In this document: positions 1-7,843 of the stretch, one piece after another
Position numbering within the stretch: position 1 is the stretch's first letter
Layout of the letters: each line of letters opens with the position of its first letter
NCBI GenBank assembly: GCA_007693555.1
Contig: REDJ01000073.1
Span: 1 to 33,200 of the forward strand
From: Bacteroidota bacterium
Lineage (GTDB): Bacteria > Bacteroidota > Bacteroidia > Bacteroidales > UBA7960
Direction of reading: 5' to 3'
DNA: 33,200 nucleotides
Program-made: the position numbers and the translations under genes
The notes under the pieces: generated by a model
Database searches by the model: none
Told to the model about the DNA's origin: nothing
Seen by the model: only the letters and a program-made list of their open reading frames with translations

Positions 1-34
1 TTTGTCCCGGATACAATTAATGATATGTTCTGAA

Positions 35-805
35 TCACGCGGTGAGTGCAAGTTCCCGGATTATCGGTTTTGATTTCCTGTAATCTTTCAATAATTCCTT
101 TAAATTTTTAAATTTTAAGGTTTCATATTTCATGGTATTGGTATTAACAATTATACCCTGAAATCGTCCCATCGAACAGGTACCGCTGTTTATATAGTGC
201 TTTTTGCTGCTCGAATAATATGTTTTATGGGATTCTATTTTATGGGTATGTCCTAAAATCACCATATCATAATTTTTAAGCAATCTTAATGCATGGGTAA
301 GATATTTAATAGAATCATATTTTTTTGGTATTCTATTAACAGCTTCATTAAATAACACAATTCTTTTATAAGTTTTAAAAATGAATTTGTTTTTAATGCC
401 AAATCTCAAAAGATTAAACCCCAAGGTTTGAATTTTTCTGCCTAATCTTGTTCCATTGAGGAAATCAGCACAATGACCATGTTCAATATAGATACTTTTG
501 CCTTCCGTGTTAATAAACTCAAGGCTATTGGTACCATAAGGGCATACGGCATCGTGGTTTCCTTTGATATAAGTTATACAGGGGTCTTTGAGCAGATAAT
601 TTATGATTTCGGGATTTTTATGGCAGATTTCTTCAAAACTATATTTGTATAATTCAAAAACATCGCCATTCAATATAATCCTGTCAATTTTTTCTTCGGT
701 TCTTATTTTTTCAAGAGCCAGGATAAACTCATCTGCCTTCCAGCCAAATGTTTCAAAGTGATCATTGGTGCCAATATGCAAATCAGATATAATTAGTAAA
801 TTCAT
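35..805 (-). CDS. Calcineurin-like metallophosphoesterase, possibly a PlcP-like phospholipase
   Basis: A 256-residue protein with the complete calcineurin-type dimetal signature: D8 and H10 (SDLH), D48 (NGD), N83-H84-D85 (GNHD), H109/H111 (EHGH) and H186/H188 (GHTH). It has no signal peptide or obvious membrane span, so it should act in the cytoplasm or at the inner membrane face. It is the last gene of a minus-strand run and starts 7 bp after the preceding MGDG-synthase-like glycosyltransferase. Phosphoesterases of this size next to a diacylglycerol glycosyltransferase recall the PlcP/Agt pair that swaps phospholipids for glycolipids in phosphate-starved marine and rhizobial bacteria. An LpxH-like UDP-diacylglucosamine hydrolase or a general phosphodiesterase are alternatives. 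The metallophosphoesterase call is firm; the substrate is inferred from context only. Confidence 0.85.
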   Translation of the reverse strand: MNLLIISDLHIGTNDHFETFGWKADEFILALEKIRTEEKIDRIILNGDVFELYKYSFEEICHKNPEIINYLLKDPCITYIKGNHDAVCPYGTNSLEFINTEGKSIYIEHGHCADFLNGTRLGRKIQTLGFNLLRFGIKNKFIFKTYKRIVLFNEAVNRIPKKYDSIKYLTHALRLLKNYDMVILGHTHKIESHKTYYSSSKKHYINSGTCSMGRFQGIIVNTNTMKYETLKFKNLKELLKDYRKSKPIIRELALTA

Positions 806-812
806 CTATATT

Positions 813-1943
813 TCATTTTAATGCAATGTATTCCGATACTTGAGGGGTGCCGTTTTGCAAATACATTCTTTTAATATTGGATTTATATGTATTATAAATT
901 TGTGGGTTATAAAACAATTCATTGATTCTGGCAGGAAGTTTTCCGGTATCTTTTTCATAAAAACCGAGTTTATTGCCACATACAAACTCCATATTGCCTT
1001 TTTCCTGTTCCCATATATAATTGTTTATCACCGGCACCTTACCTGAAATCAGAATTTCCATAAACGTACTTGCCCCACATTTGGTAATTACCACATCTGA
1101 AATATTTATAAGTTCATAGATAAAATCAACGTAACCAAAAATTTTAAGGTTATTGAAATTATAATTACTTTTTAATTCCCACGCTTTTTTATAAAGTGCC
1201 TGATTATGGCCGCATACTATAGCAACTTCTGCAACTGGATTATTCTTCAGAATGTTTTTCAGGATTTTTTTACCTTTTGGAATTCCATCACCACCTCCCA
1301 ATATTAAAATGATTCTTTTCCCAATACTAAATCCAAGGTTCTTTTTTATGGAATGTAATAAAACCCTACTCAAAGGTCTGGTAAATTTCTCATCAAGTAT
1401 GAATGGGAAAACAGAAACAGATTCTTTATCGATACCCTTTTGAATGCAATGCCCTTTCAATTGATCAGAAAATACAATAAATTTTGGACTTTTTTCCAGA
1501 AACCATATTGGATGAGCAGTAAAAGGGTCTGTTACAACAACCACAACCGGAATACTCAATTGGTTTTCTTTTACTATTTCCAATACGGGTTTAATGAGGA
1601 AAAAGTGGAAAATGACTAGTTTAGAAGGATTTTCTTCAATAATTTGCTTTTTAAGATGAGGTTTAATAAAAATGGAGATAATAAAGGCGGTGAGCTTTGC
1701 CACATTTGATATTTTATTTATAGCATAAAGCAATTCGTATAACCAGATTGCCTTAGCCTGTGAAAGGCGATAACCGTCCTCCACAAAATACCGGATAAAT
1801 TTGCTTACTCCTATAAACCCATCTGTTAAAACGGGATGAACTTTGTCCTGATGCTTGATTTTGATATAATTGGCGATTGATCGGGCAGGGGCAAGGTGGC
1901 CGCCGCCGGTTTTCAGGTAAAGAAACAAATGCTTCTTTTGCAT
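813..1943 (-). CDS. MGDG-synthase-like glycosyltransferase (GT28-type GT-B fold)
   Basis: A 376-residue GT-B glycosyltransferase. The N-terminal glycine loop TGGGHLAPA, the VTDPFTAHPIWF segment, a GGGDG loop at the domain junction and the C-terminal nucleotide-sugar region (TKCGASTFMEILISGK, then EQEKGN) are the layout of monogalactosyldiacylglycerol synthase and UgtP. Such enzymes move a hexose from a UDP-sugar to diacylglycerol at the inner membrane. I chose the ATG at 1943: the frame extends to a TTG at 1967, but that TTG is the end of a -7 box (1965-1972). The gene lies between a second, more divergent glycosyltransferase (71 bp upstream of the longer frame) and a phosphoesterase 7 bp downstream. 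Lipid acceptor and sugar cannot be read from the sequence; MurG-like activity is less likely given the MGDG-type motifs. Confidence 0.85.
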   Translation of the reverse strand: MQKKHLFLYLKTGGGHLAPARSIANYIKIKHQDKVHPVLTDGFIGVSKFIRYFVEDGYRLSQAKAIWLYELLYAINKISNVAKLTAFIISIFIKPHLKKQIIEENPSKLVIFHFFLIKPVLEIVKENQLSIPVVVVVTDPFTAHPIWFLEKSPKFIVFSDQLKGHCIQKGIDKESVSVFPFILDEKFTRPLSRVLLHSIKKNLGFSIGKRIILILGGGDGIPKGKKILKNILKNNPVAEVAIVCGHNQALYKKAWELKSNYNFNNLKIFGYVDFIYELINISDVVITKCGASTFMEILISGKVPVINNYIWEQEKGNMEFVCGNKLGFYEKDTGKLPARINELFYNPQIYNTYKSNIKRMYLQNGTPQVSEYIALK

Positions 1944-1964
1944 GAGTTTGTCAGATAGTACATG

Positions 1965-2009
1965 CAAAATTAAGTATCCATTGTTAAATCAATTTAAAGC
2001 AATGTTTAC
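1965..2009 (-). promoter_or_regulatory. Promoter of the second glycosyltransferase with a degenerate Pho-like box
   Basis: On the minus strand, TTG (1990-1992), 17 nt, then TAATTTTG (1965-1972) fits the Bacteroidota promoter, with transcription expected about 15 nt before the ATG at 1943. Directly upstream of the TTG lie TTTAAA (1993-1998), GTAAAC (2004-2009) and TTAATC (2015-2020), phased by 11 bp. The nearest ends 20 nt before the -7 box, as in the clearer boxes of this window. The promoter is fairly convincing; the repeats are degenerate. Confidence 0.5.
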
Positions 2010-2038
2010 GATACGATTAAGTTTGTGTGTATTTAAGG

Positions 2039-3421
2039 TTATCTGATAAGTTGACCAGATTCAGGTAGTTGCCCGTTTTTCAGAAAGTTCTCAATATTGA
2101 AAACTCCTTTTTTTCTTGCTTTCAGAAATCCTGCCCAGGCGGATTCTGCCAACCTGCCTTTAAAAAGCATATCAAAAAGCCATTGATCCGTAAAGCTTGG
2201 ATCTTCTTGTTTAAAACCTGCCTGGATATCTCTGATCCATTTCTTATTAGCTCTTTCCTGGGCTCCAATTGTAGGAGTCATAATCAGAGGAATTCCAAGG
2301 CCCACATAAAAACTTAATTCACTGGGTTTGCTCCAAAGTATATCCGTTTGGCGAATTATCTGGTTAAATTTATGAAAGTAATCATGGAAATTTTTGCCGA
2401 AAATCACATGTATGTTTTCTGAATTAATTTCTTCCTGTATATCAAGAAAGTAATCCTGGACATCCACCCGGGTCCCTGCCACAAGGTTCAGAGTTAGATT
2501 TCCTGCTAGTAGCTTCTCTTTCAGGCTTAAAGCAATTTTTTTCCCGAATTCTCTTTGGGCACCTGCTCCACCTACCGCGTAAGTTATTGTTAGTTTTCGT
2601 AAATTTTTAAAATCGCAGTTATCTTTCCCCAGAAAATATTCAATGTTTCTGCGATGAAATGGCCAGAAACGCTGTTTTGGATCCAGATAGTGTAATCTTT
2701 GCCCCAGATCACTTTTAAGCAGGTCAAGTTGGGGACTTCCCAGGACTTCCTTTGGTAAAGGGAACCCAGTAAGATGTATTCTGTTTTCTGGCACTCCGTA
2801 GTCTTTCAATCTTCTGGCAGCTCTTCCTGTCGGGACAAAATATTCAATCCGGCTTTCCCATGGGTCGGGACTTACCCACACTCTGTTTAAATCAGTATCA
2901 CATATTATACAGAATACACTGTGCTGTCCTTGCATGTCAGCAGCTATAGCCGGGGCATAAAAACTACTTAAAACCGGCAATCTTTCTTCCCTGATTTTAT
3001 CAAGCATTCCCTTACATAATCCCTTCCTGATACTCGAATTAAGCATTTTTACCTGAAACGTTGTTTTTGACAAATCCCTTCTTGGATAAAAAGATGGGAT
3101 TCTCAGGAAAAAATCGAGAATGTTATATAGTAACTTCCCTATAATGGGTGTTCCTTTTGCTCTTGAAAGAAATTCATATATACCCAGTATCTTTTTCCAG
3201 AGCCTGCGCTCATGTTCAGGAGTATTTTGATTATCTCCAACTGATAAAATACCTTCATAAGCCAATTCCTGTAAAGGATAAACTGCCCTTAAATGACCAT
3301 ATCCCATTTTGGCTGTTACAAGCCATACTTTTAAAACAACTGACCCATGGGTGCCGACGTTTGTATGTTCGTCAGAGGTATTAATTTTTTCGTTGATAAG
3401 TGAATGTGTCATAAAAGGCAA
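2039..3421 (-). CDS. Divergent GT-B glycosyltransferase-like protein, MGDG-synthase related
   Basis: A 460-residue protein. VTAKMGYGHLRAV (G40-H43) is a variant of the N-terminal GGGH loop of MGDG synthases. A VGGAGAQ loop marks the domain junction, and SKPSELSFYVGLGIPLIM followed by GAQERANKKW (from about residue 363) matches the C-terminal sugar-nucleotide region. The first 30 residues are non-conserved and polar; the only in-frame ATGs before the glycine loop are codons 1 and 4, so the start is close to certain. It is the first gene of the minus-strand run glycosyltransferase, glycosyltransferase, phosphoesterase. I infer that it adds a sugar to a lipid, perhaps before or after its neighbour, but the family is poorly characterised and the acceptor unknown. 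Its promoter has a clear Pho-like box, and a terminator-like hairpin sits in its leader. Confidence 0.7.
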   Translation of the reverse strand: MPFMTHSLINEKINTSDEHTNVGTHGSVVLKVWLVTAKMGYGHLRAVYPLQELAYEGILSVGDNQNTPEHERRLWKKILGIYEFLSRAKGTPIIGKLLYNILDFFLRIPSFYPRRDLSKTTFQVKMLNSSIRKGLCKGMLDKIREERLPVLSSFYAPAIAADMQGQHSVFCIICDTDLNRVWVSPDPWESRIEYFVPTGRAARRLKDYGVPENRIHLTGFPLPKEVLGSPQLDLLKSDLGQRLHYLDPKQRFWPFHRRNIEYFLGKDNCDFKNLRKLTITYAVGGAGAQREFGKKIALSLKEKLLAGNLTLNLVAGTRVDVQDYFLDIQEEINSENIHVIFGKNFHDYFHKFNQIIRQTDILWSKPSELSFYVGLGIPLIMTPTIGAQERANKKWIRDIQAGFKQEDPSFTDQWLFDMLFKGRLAESAWAGFLKARKKGVFNIENFLKNGQLPESGQLIR

Positions 3422-3446
3422 GTATATCAGGTAAATTCATTGATTT

Positions 3447-3476
3447 AAAAAAAGCCGGGAGCTGGCCCCGGCCTTT
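3447..3476 (-). terminator. Intrinsic-terminator-like hairpin in the leader of the glycosyltransferase operon
   Basis: GCCGGG (3454-3459) pairs with CCCGGC (3467-3472) around a 7-nt loop. On the minus strand the stem is followed by seven T (3453-3447). It ends about 25 nt before the minus-strand start codon at 3421, so it lies inside the predicted leader and not after any gene. It could be an attenuator, the end of a roughly 100-nt small RNA starting near 3552, or a relic. Confidence 0.6.
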
Positions 3477-3485
3477 TACTCAGAT

Positions 3486-3556
3486 TAATCAACAAAACAC
3501 AACATGAAGAAAATTATAATTAAAGAGATTGCTCTTGATACATAATAATCAACAAA
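3486..3556. repeat. Direct repeat TAATCAACAAA, two copies 60 bp apart
   Basis: Identical 11-mers at 3486-3496 and 3546-3556. The second overlaps the predicted transcription start of the minus-strand glycosyltransferase operon and the first lies in its leader. They could be protein- or RNA-level regulatory sites; chance is possible in AT-rich DNA. Confidence 0.4.
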
Positions 3557-3557
3557 G

Positions 3558-3602
3558 CAAATATAATGTCATATTTGGTCAGGGGTGTTAAACTAAAATT
3601 AA
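3558..3602 (-). promoter_or_regulatory. Pho-like box and -7 element of the glycolipid operon
   Basis: Reading the minus strand: TTAATT, 5 nt, TTAACA (3602-3586), then exactly 20 nt, then TATATTTG (3565-3558), a perfect match to the Bacteroidota -7 consensus TAnnTTTG. No TTG lies at the usual -33 position, as expected where an activator replaces -33 contacts. Repeat period (11 bp), sequence and distance match the boxes before the TonB receptor, the lipoprotein and ppk1. Confidence 0.6.
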
Positions 3603-3736
3603 GAGATGTTTATATAACTATTAAGTCTGTCTTAAATATTCTTCAAATTAAATAACTTTAATAAAAAAATTTTTTTTAATGAACTGTTTTTTTAATTTAG
3701 CCATGCAATTAAACCAAAAACTATTGGAGTTTATTT

Positions 3737-4504
3737 ATGAAGAAACCATCAGGCATTGAGATTAATATATTGCTGGAGCAGGCATGGAAGAAATTTGAAA
3801 AGAAGAATTTTGATGCTGCAAAGGAGATTTATTCTGATATAATTGAAGCTAATGATCGGCATTCGGAAGCTTTACATGGATTGGCAGGTTGTTATTTGCG
3901 AAAAAATGAACCGGAAAAAGCTCTGGAAATTTATCAGAAACTCGAAAAGATTAACCCTGAAGATTCAAGAACTTATCACTTACGTGCCCTTGCTCACGGA
4001 GCCGATGATGACACAAATAAAGCCATTGAAGATCTTGAAAAAGCCATAGAAATTGCAGGAGATGATTTTGAAGCTTATCTGGATCTGGGGGGTGCCTTCC
4101 TGGTTACCAAAAACTATCAAAGAGCAGCACAATGCTTTGAAAAATGTATCGATCTGGATGGAAAGTGCTCAGAGGCCTGGACCGGAAAAGCTTTGGTCGC
4201 TTATTTCAACAAGGAGCAAAAGGCTGCACTTGAATTTATTACCATAAGCCTCAAGCTGAATCCAAAATCACTTCTCGCACTGTTACTCAAGACCGAAATT
4301 TTGGTTGAAACAGGTAAAAAAAATGAAGTTCAGAAAGAATTGAAAAAAATACTTGCCATCGACCCGACTATTTTTAAAAGCTCTGACGATTCTTTATTAG
4401 ACCAGGAAGATGAACCTGAAGATCACGACGATTATCATGAAGTTGATGAAGACGCCTTCAGGAATGAGGATGATGAAATAGAAGAGTTTGATCTGGATGA
4501 TTAA
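3737..4504 (+). CDS. Tetratricopeptide-repeat protein with acidic tail
   Basis: A 255-residue protein made of about six TPR units of 34 residues (roughly residues 10-213), with the usual small residue and Ala/Gly pattern (for example AWKKFEKKNFDAAKEIY and ALHGLAGCYLRKNEPEKALE). The last 40 residues are almost all Asp and Glu. No signal peptide or membrane span, so a cytoplasmic protein-protein interaction scaffold is likely. The partner is unknown. It is a single-gene unit: its promoter region is divergent from the glycosyltransferase operon and a strong hairpin terminator follows. The acidic tail could bind basic proteins or metals, but nothing in the sequence decides this. Confidence 0.85.
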   Translation: MKKPSGIEINILLEQAWKKFEKKNFDAAKEIYSDIIEANDRHSEALHGLAGCYLRKNEPEKALEIYQKLEKINPEDSRTYHLRALAHGADDDTNKAIEDLEKAIEIAGDDFEAYLDLGGAFLVTKNYQRAAQCFEKCIDLDGKCSEAWTGKALVAYFNKEQKAALEFITISLKLNPKSLLALLLKTEILVETGKKNEVQKELKKILAIDPTIFKSSDDSLLDQEDEPEDHDDYHEVDEDAFRNEDDEIEEFDLDD

Positions 4505-4520
4505 AACCACGTTTAGTTAA

Positions 4521-4567
4521 GAAAATGAAAACACCCGGTCATACCGCCCGGGTGTTTTTACATTTTC
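4521..4567. terminator. Strong bidirectional terminator between the TPR gene and the TonB receptor
   Basis: ACACCCGG (4531-4538) pairs with CCGGGTGT (4548-4555). The stem is extended by A/T pairs and by GAAAATG (4521-4527) with CATTTTC (4561-4567). It lies between convergent genes and has T-rich flanks on both strands, so it should stop both transcripts. Confidence 0.85.
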
Positions 4568-4619
4568 TGCATCAAAAAAAGAACTTTTCCAGGATATTTA
4601 GCTGCTGATATGCTTTAAA

Positions 4620-7484
4620 TCAAAATTTTAATCCCAGGCTGAGTTTGAATGAAACCCCAGGCTTGTACCTTCTTAGCGTCTGGTCATTTTCCTTATCAAA
4701 AATTCCATCCTGATTGGCATCCTGGATAAATACTATATATTCATTAAGAATATCTTCAGCTTTTATTCTCAGGTTCATATTCCTTGTTAATCTTTTGGAA
4801 ACAGTAATATCGATAAAGTTTCTGGGCATTTCATAAACATCTGGATAAGACATTATTTCGGGACGGTTCAGCTCTGTAAATCCTCCTGTAAATAATCTTT
4901 TACCAATTATATTGTAAAGGATATTAACCTCCAGATTGGCTTCTATATTATTGTAAAACAAACCTGCATTGACAATATAAGGAGATTGGCCCTGCAATGG
5001 GCGGGGGTCGGTGTCTCTGCCCTCCGAGCGGCTGCCTGAACCGATTTCTACTTCGCTGTAAAGAATCGTTCCGTTAAAATATACAGAGAGATCGTTTATG
5101 AATTTCAGGGAAGTCAATCCGGATAAACTTTTTTTAACTTCAGCTTCCGAGCCGTAAATGAATGCTTTGTCTGCATTGCCAAAAGAAAAGTTTTTTGACC
5201 CTCCGGAGCCTGCACCGATTAGTACAATACGCTCAATTGCATTTTCAAATTCCTTGTAAAAACCGGATAATGAGATTATTTCTGACAAAGAAGGATAATA
5301 CTCCAGGCGAAAATCGTAATTGGTTATTTCGGCGGTCTTTAAAAACGGATTTCCGCTGACAACCCAGTTATTGTCAAAGTCAAAAAAGCCGAATGGAGCC
5401 TGCTCTCTGAATTCGGGGCGGTTAATTGTTTTCCCATATCCGCCTCTGATTAAGAACCTGTCTGTTAAGTTATAAGTTACATTGATCGAAGGCAGAATAT
5501 GCGTTTCATTATTGTCAACTTTTACAGGTCCTCCGGTGGTTGCACTGTTAAGAATACGGTGATTGTTTTCTATTCTTACTCCACCCACCACACTGGCTTT
5601 TTCACCAAAGGGAACTGAGATCATTCCAAAGTAAGCCAAAAGCTTGTTAGATACATCATATGAGTCATTAGGGTTAGATTGCTCATCCAGCTTAATACCA
5701 CCAAAATTATTTATATTTTCATGGTGAAAAAGTGAGTCAATTCTTAAAGCTCTTAAATTCATATCAAAAAAAGGTGCCTGGGTATAGCCAATGTTGCGGG
5801 CCCTGAAATCACGCTCCATTGAAGTGGTAAGAAATCCCATTTTTATTTCGGGTTTGAAATCATGAATCAGTGAACTCAGGTTGATTTTCTGATTGATATT
5901 TGCACCCAATGAATTGCCGCTTTCTTCCATATATGAAAAGAACCGCCCCATAAAATAAGGCTGAGCGCCACCGATAGGAACATATATTTCAAAATCATCT
6001 AATCCCTCAATATAATTTATAGGTCTTTCACTCCGGTATTGTCTGTAATCCGGCATATCTCTGAAGGAACTTGTAATTCCCAAAGTCCAGTCGAAAGTGG
6101 TTGATTTGTCAAAAAAATGATGTTCGCCATTAACCTGTCCTGAATATAAGCCTCTGAATACTTGCTGAAAGGCATGATTATTCATGTTGAAGCCAAAGTC
6201 AATGTGATTCCCCAGCCGGTTAACATAATTATATGTGCTTATGTTGTTATAAAGATTAATGATCTCGAAAGAATGATTTTCGCCCAATTCAATGCCCCAG
6301 TTTTGCAATACACCAAGCTTAATACTATTGGTATATTTTGAATCTTCGAAATTATACAAAGGCAGGCTGATGTCGTCAACAAAATTATAGGCGTTGTAAT
6401 CACTCCTGAAGATTGTATTCGATGATTTTGAATTGTTGTAGGTAAGTGTGGAAATGGTTCCAACTCTCATATTCCCTCGGTTAAATACAAGGCTACCTGT
6501 CAATGAACCACTTTGGCTGAGAAAGGCATTATTTCCCTTTGGTAACCATATGTTATTCATTGATATGCCTGCAACCTGCAAAGCGTCAGGATCATTTGTT
6601 ATGGTTCTGAGATCATCAGGAAACCCATCAGGAAGACCGAAGAAGTCTGCTCCAAAGCCTGTCCATGCAATATTTGACCTTTCAGATATGAAAAACGGGT
6701 TAAAGCTTGTACCATCATCATACTGATTGGTGTAGGACATTTCAAAACCACTTCTGTCGGGGATGGATTTTGTGATAACTTTAATTGCACCCCCGGCAAA
6801 ATCGCCAGGTAAATCCGGTGAAGGACTTTTAAAAATCAGAAGGTGGTCAATCTGCGAAGCAGGTATCATATCAAAAGAAAAGGATCTGATATCAGCTTCC
6901 ATGCTTGGTGCCAGGGTATTATGCAACATGGTCGTATTATATCTTTCACTCAAACCACGTACAACAATAAAACGATCTTCTACGATCGTAATACCGGGTA
7001 TTCTTCTGACAACCTGCGCAGCATCACTATCCTGCGAGCGGGTAATCTGCTGGGCCGAAATCCCGCTTGTGACCACCTGGCTGCTGCGAATAGATTGAAT
7101 AAGAGATGTTTCGGTATAAGTTGTTCTGCGGGCAGTAACTGTTACCCCTTCAAGGGTTTGGCTTACCAGTTCCATTTCTATATCAATGGTTATGGTTCTG
7201 CCACGTTCAACTGTTATATTTTCAATTACAACCGGTTCATAAGAAATAAATGATGCACGCAAATTAACTTTCCCCACAGGAACATTGGTTAAGCGATATT
7301 CTCCATTTAGGTTTGCGGTAGTTCCGATTGATGCACCCTCTATCATAATTGTAGCTCCAACCATGGTTTCACGGGTTTTAGTATCAACTACAATCCCCTC
7401 AATAATTCCACCCTGTCCATAAATATGAAATTGAAAGAATAAGGCTGGGAAAAAGGCAAATAATAACTTAATTGTGGATTTCAT
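4620..7484 (-). CDS. TonB-dependent outer-membrane receptor with carboxypeptidase-regulatory domain
   Basis: A 954-residue receptor. A signal peptide (about residues 1-23) is followed by a carboxypeptidase-regulatory-like beta-sandwich (about 26-112), a plug domain (about 125-240, with VVRRIPGITIVEDRF and VVRGLSERYN) and a beta-barrel that ends in LGLKF, the terminal Phe typical of outer-membrane barrels. Such receptors import a bound ligand through the outer membrane using TonB-ExbBD energy. It is not a clear SusC: no SusD neighbour exists. Instead a large surface-type lipoprotein is transcribed divergently from the same 359-bp gap. Both promoters carry Pho-like repeats at the same distance from the -7 box, so a phosphorus-containing ligand is a reasonable hypothesis. 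The ligand cannot be read from the sequence. Confidence 0.9.
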   Translation of the reverse strand: MKSTIKLLFAFFPALFFQFHIYGQGGIIEGIVVDTKTRETMVGATIMIEGASIGTTANLNGEYRLTNVPVGKVNLRASFISYEPVVIENITVERGRTITIDIEMELVSQTLEGVTVTARRTTYTETSLIQSIRSSQVVTSGISAQQITRSQDSDAAQVVRRIPGITIVEDRFIVVRGLSERYNTTMLHNTLAPSMEADIRSFSFDMIPASQIDHLLIFKSPSPDLPGDFAGGAIKVITKSIPDRSGFEMSYTNQYDDGTSFNPFFISERSNIAWTGFGADFFGLPDGFPDDLRTITNDPDALQVAGISMNNIWLPKGNNAFLSQSGSLTGSLVFNRGNMRVGTISTLTYNNSKSSNTIFRSDYNAYNFVDDISLPLYNFEDSKYTNSIKLGVLQNWGIELGENHSFEIINLYNNISTYNYVNRLGNHIDFGFNMNNHAFQQVFRGLYSGQVNGEHHFFDKSTTFDWTLGITSSFRDMPDYRQYRSERPINYIEGLDDFEIYVPIGGAQPYFMGRFFSYMEESGNSLGANINQKINLSSLIHDFKPEIKMGFLTTSMERDFRARNIGYTQAPFFDMNLRALRIDSLFHHENINNFGGIKLDEQSNPNDSYDVSNKLLAYFGMISVPFGEKASVVGGVRIENNHRILNSATTGGPVKVDNNETHILPSINVTYNLTDRFLIRGGYGKTINRPEFREQAPFGFFDFDNNWVVSGNPFLKTAEITNYDFRLEYYPSLSEIISLSGFYKEFENAIERIVLIGAGSGGSKNFSFGNADKAFIYGSEAEVKKSLSGLTSLKFINDLSVYFNGTILYSEVEIGSGSRSEGRDTDPRPLQGQSPYIVNAGLFYNNIEANLEVNILYNIIGKRLFTGGFTELNRPEIMSYPDVYEMPRNFIDITVSKRLTRNMNLRIKAEDILNEYIVFIQDANQDGIFDKENDQTLRRYKPGVSFKLSLGLKF

Positions 7485-7597
7485 AAGATTCTGGATTATT
7501 TAGAAAGCTTTTTGGGTTCTGTTTTTCTTTATTCAAAGAGCACTCTTTAGTTTAAATATCCTCTGGATAAGAATTATATAATTAAAGAATTCAAGTG

Positions 7598-7642
7598 CAA
7601 AATTAGCCCGATAAAAAAGTGCCAATGTTAAGTAATTGTTAT
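7598..7642 (-). promoter_or_regulatory. TonB-receptor promoter with Pho-like box
   Basis: Minus strand: ATAACA, 5 nt, TTAACA (7642-7626), immediately TTG (7625-7623), 17 nt, TAATTTTG (7605-7598). The TTG/TAnnTTTG pair is a full Bacteroidota promoter, and the repeat ends 20 nt before the -7 box. A third weaker unit, GTAATA, lies 11 bp further upstream (7648-7653). The 17-mer TAACAATTACTTAACAT is identical to the box before ppk1. Confidence 0.65.
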
Positions 7643-7726
7643 GTTTATATTACCATATGATTAATATATTTAGAGCTGATAAACAGTCAGTTAATTGATT
7701 TTGCTTAACAATTTAATCAGATTTTC

Positions 7727-7771
7727 TTAATGTAAAATTCACACAGCGAAACCAATTCAAAACTACTTTTG
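7727..7771 (+). promoter_or_regulatory. Lipoprotein promoter with Pho-like box
   Basis: TTAATG (7727-7732), 5 nt, TTCACA (7738-7743), exactly 20 nt, then TACTTTTG (7764-7771), a perfect TAnnTTTG. No TTG at -33. TTCACA fits the degenerate TTnACA half-site; TTAATG matches TTAACA at four of six positions. The distance is identical to that in the divergent receptor promoter. Confidence 0.55.
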
Positions 7772-7843
7772 AACCGAAAAATTTCTTTATAAAACCATTC
7801 CATTAATTACATAACCTATTTTAAAACTAAAAGTAAACCAACA

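Larger units (their letters stand above)
3422..3736. other. Divergent intergenic region (315 bp) with leader hairpin and Pho-like promoter
   Basis: This gap separates the minus-strand glycosyltransferase operon from the plus-strand TPR gene. It holds a terminator-like hairpin (3447-3476), two copies of TAATCAACAAA (3486-3496 and 3546-3556), a minus-strand -7 box (3558-3565) and Pho-like repeats (3586-3602). On the plus side only an imperfect -7 box, TAATTTAG (3693-3700), precedes the TPR gene. Only peptides of 13 codons or fewer could be encoded in the leader. Confidence 0.7.
7485..7843. other. Divergent regulatory region (359 bp) between TonB receptor and lipoprotein
   Basis: No gene is visible. 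It contains one complete promoter with a Pho-like box on each strand (7598-7642 minus, 7727-7771 plus), separated by about 85 bp of AT-rich DNA that includes a lone TTAACA (7705-7710). Predicted leaders are about 105 nt for the receptor and 65 nt for the lipoprotein. Confidence 0.7.

Noticed and set aside
1944-1967. TTG-initiated extension of the second glycosyltransferase
   Set aside because: The TTG is part of the -7 box, and the family N-terminus begins at the ATG at 1943.
6763-7253. Open frames of 111 and 136 codons on the strand opposite the TonB receptor
   Set aside because: They are antisense to conserved plug-domain codons and their composition matches no family.
7705-7710. Lone TTAACA in the middle of the receptor-lipoprotein gap
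   Set aside because: No good repeat 11 bp on either side and no -7 box at 20 nt.
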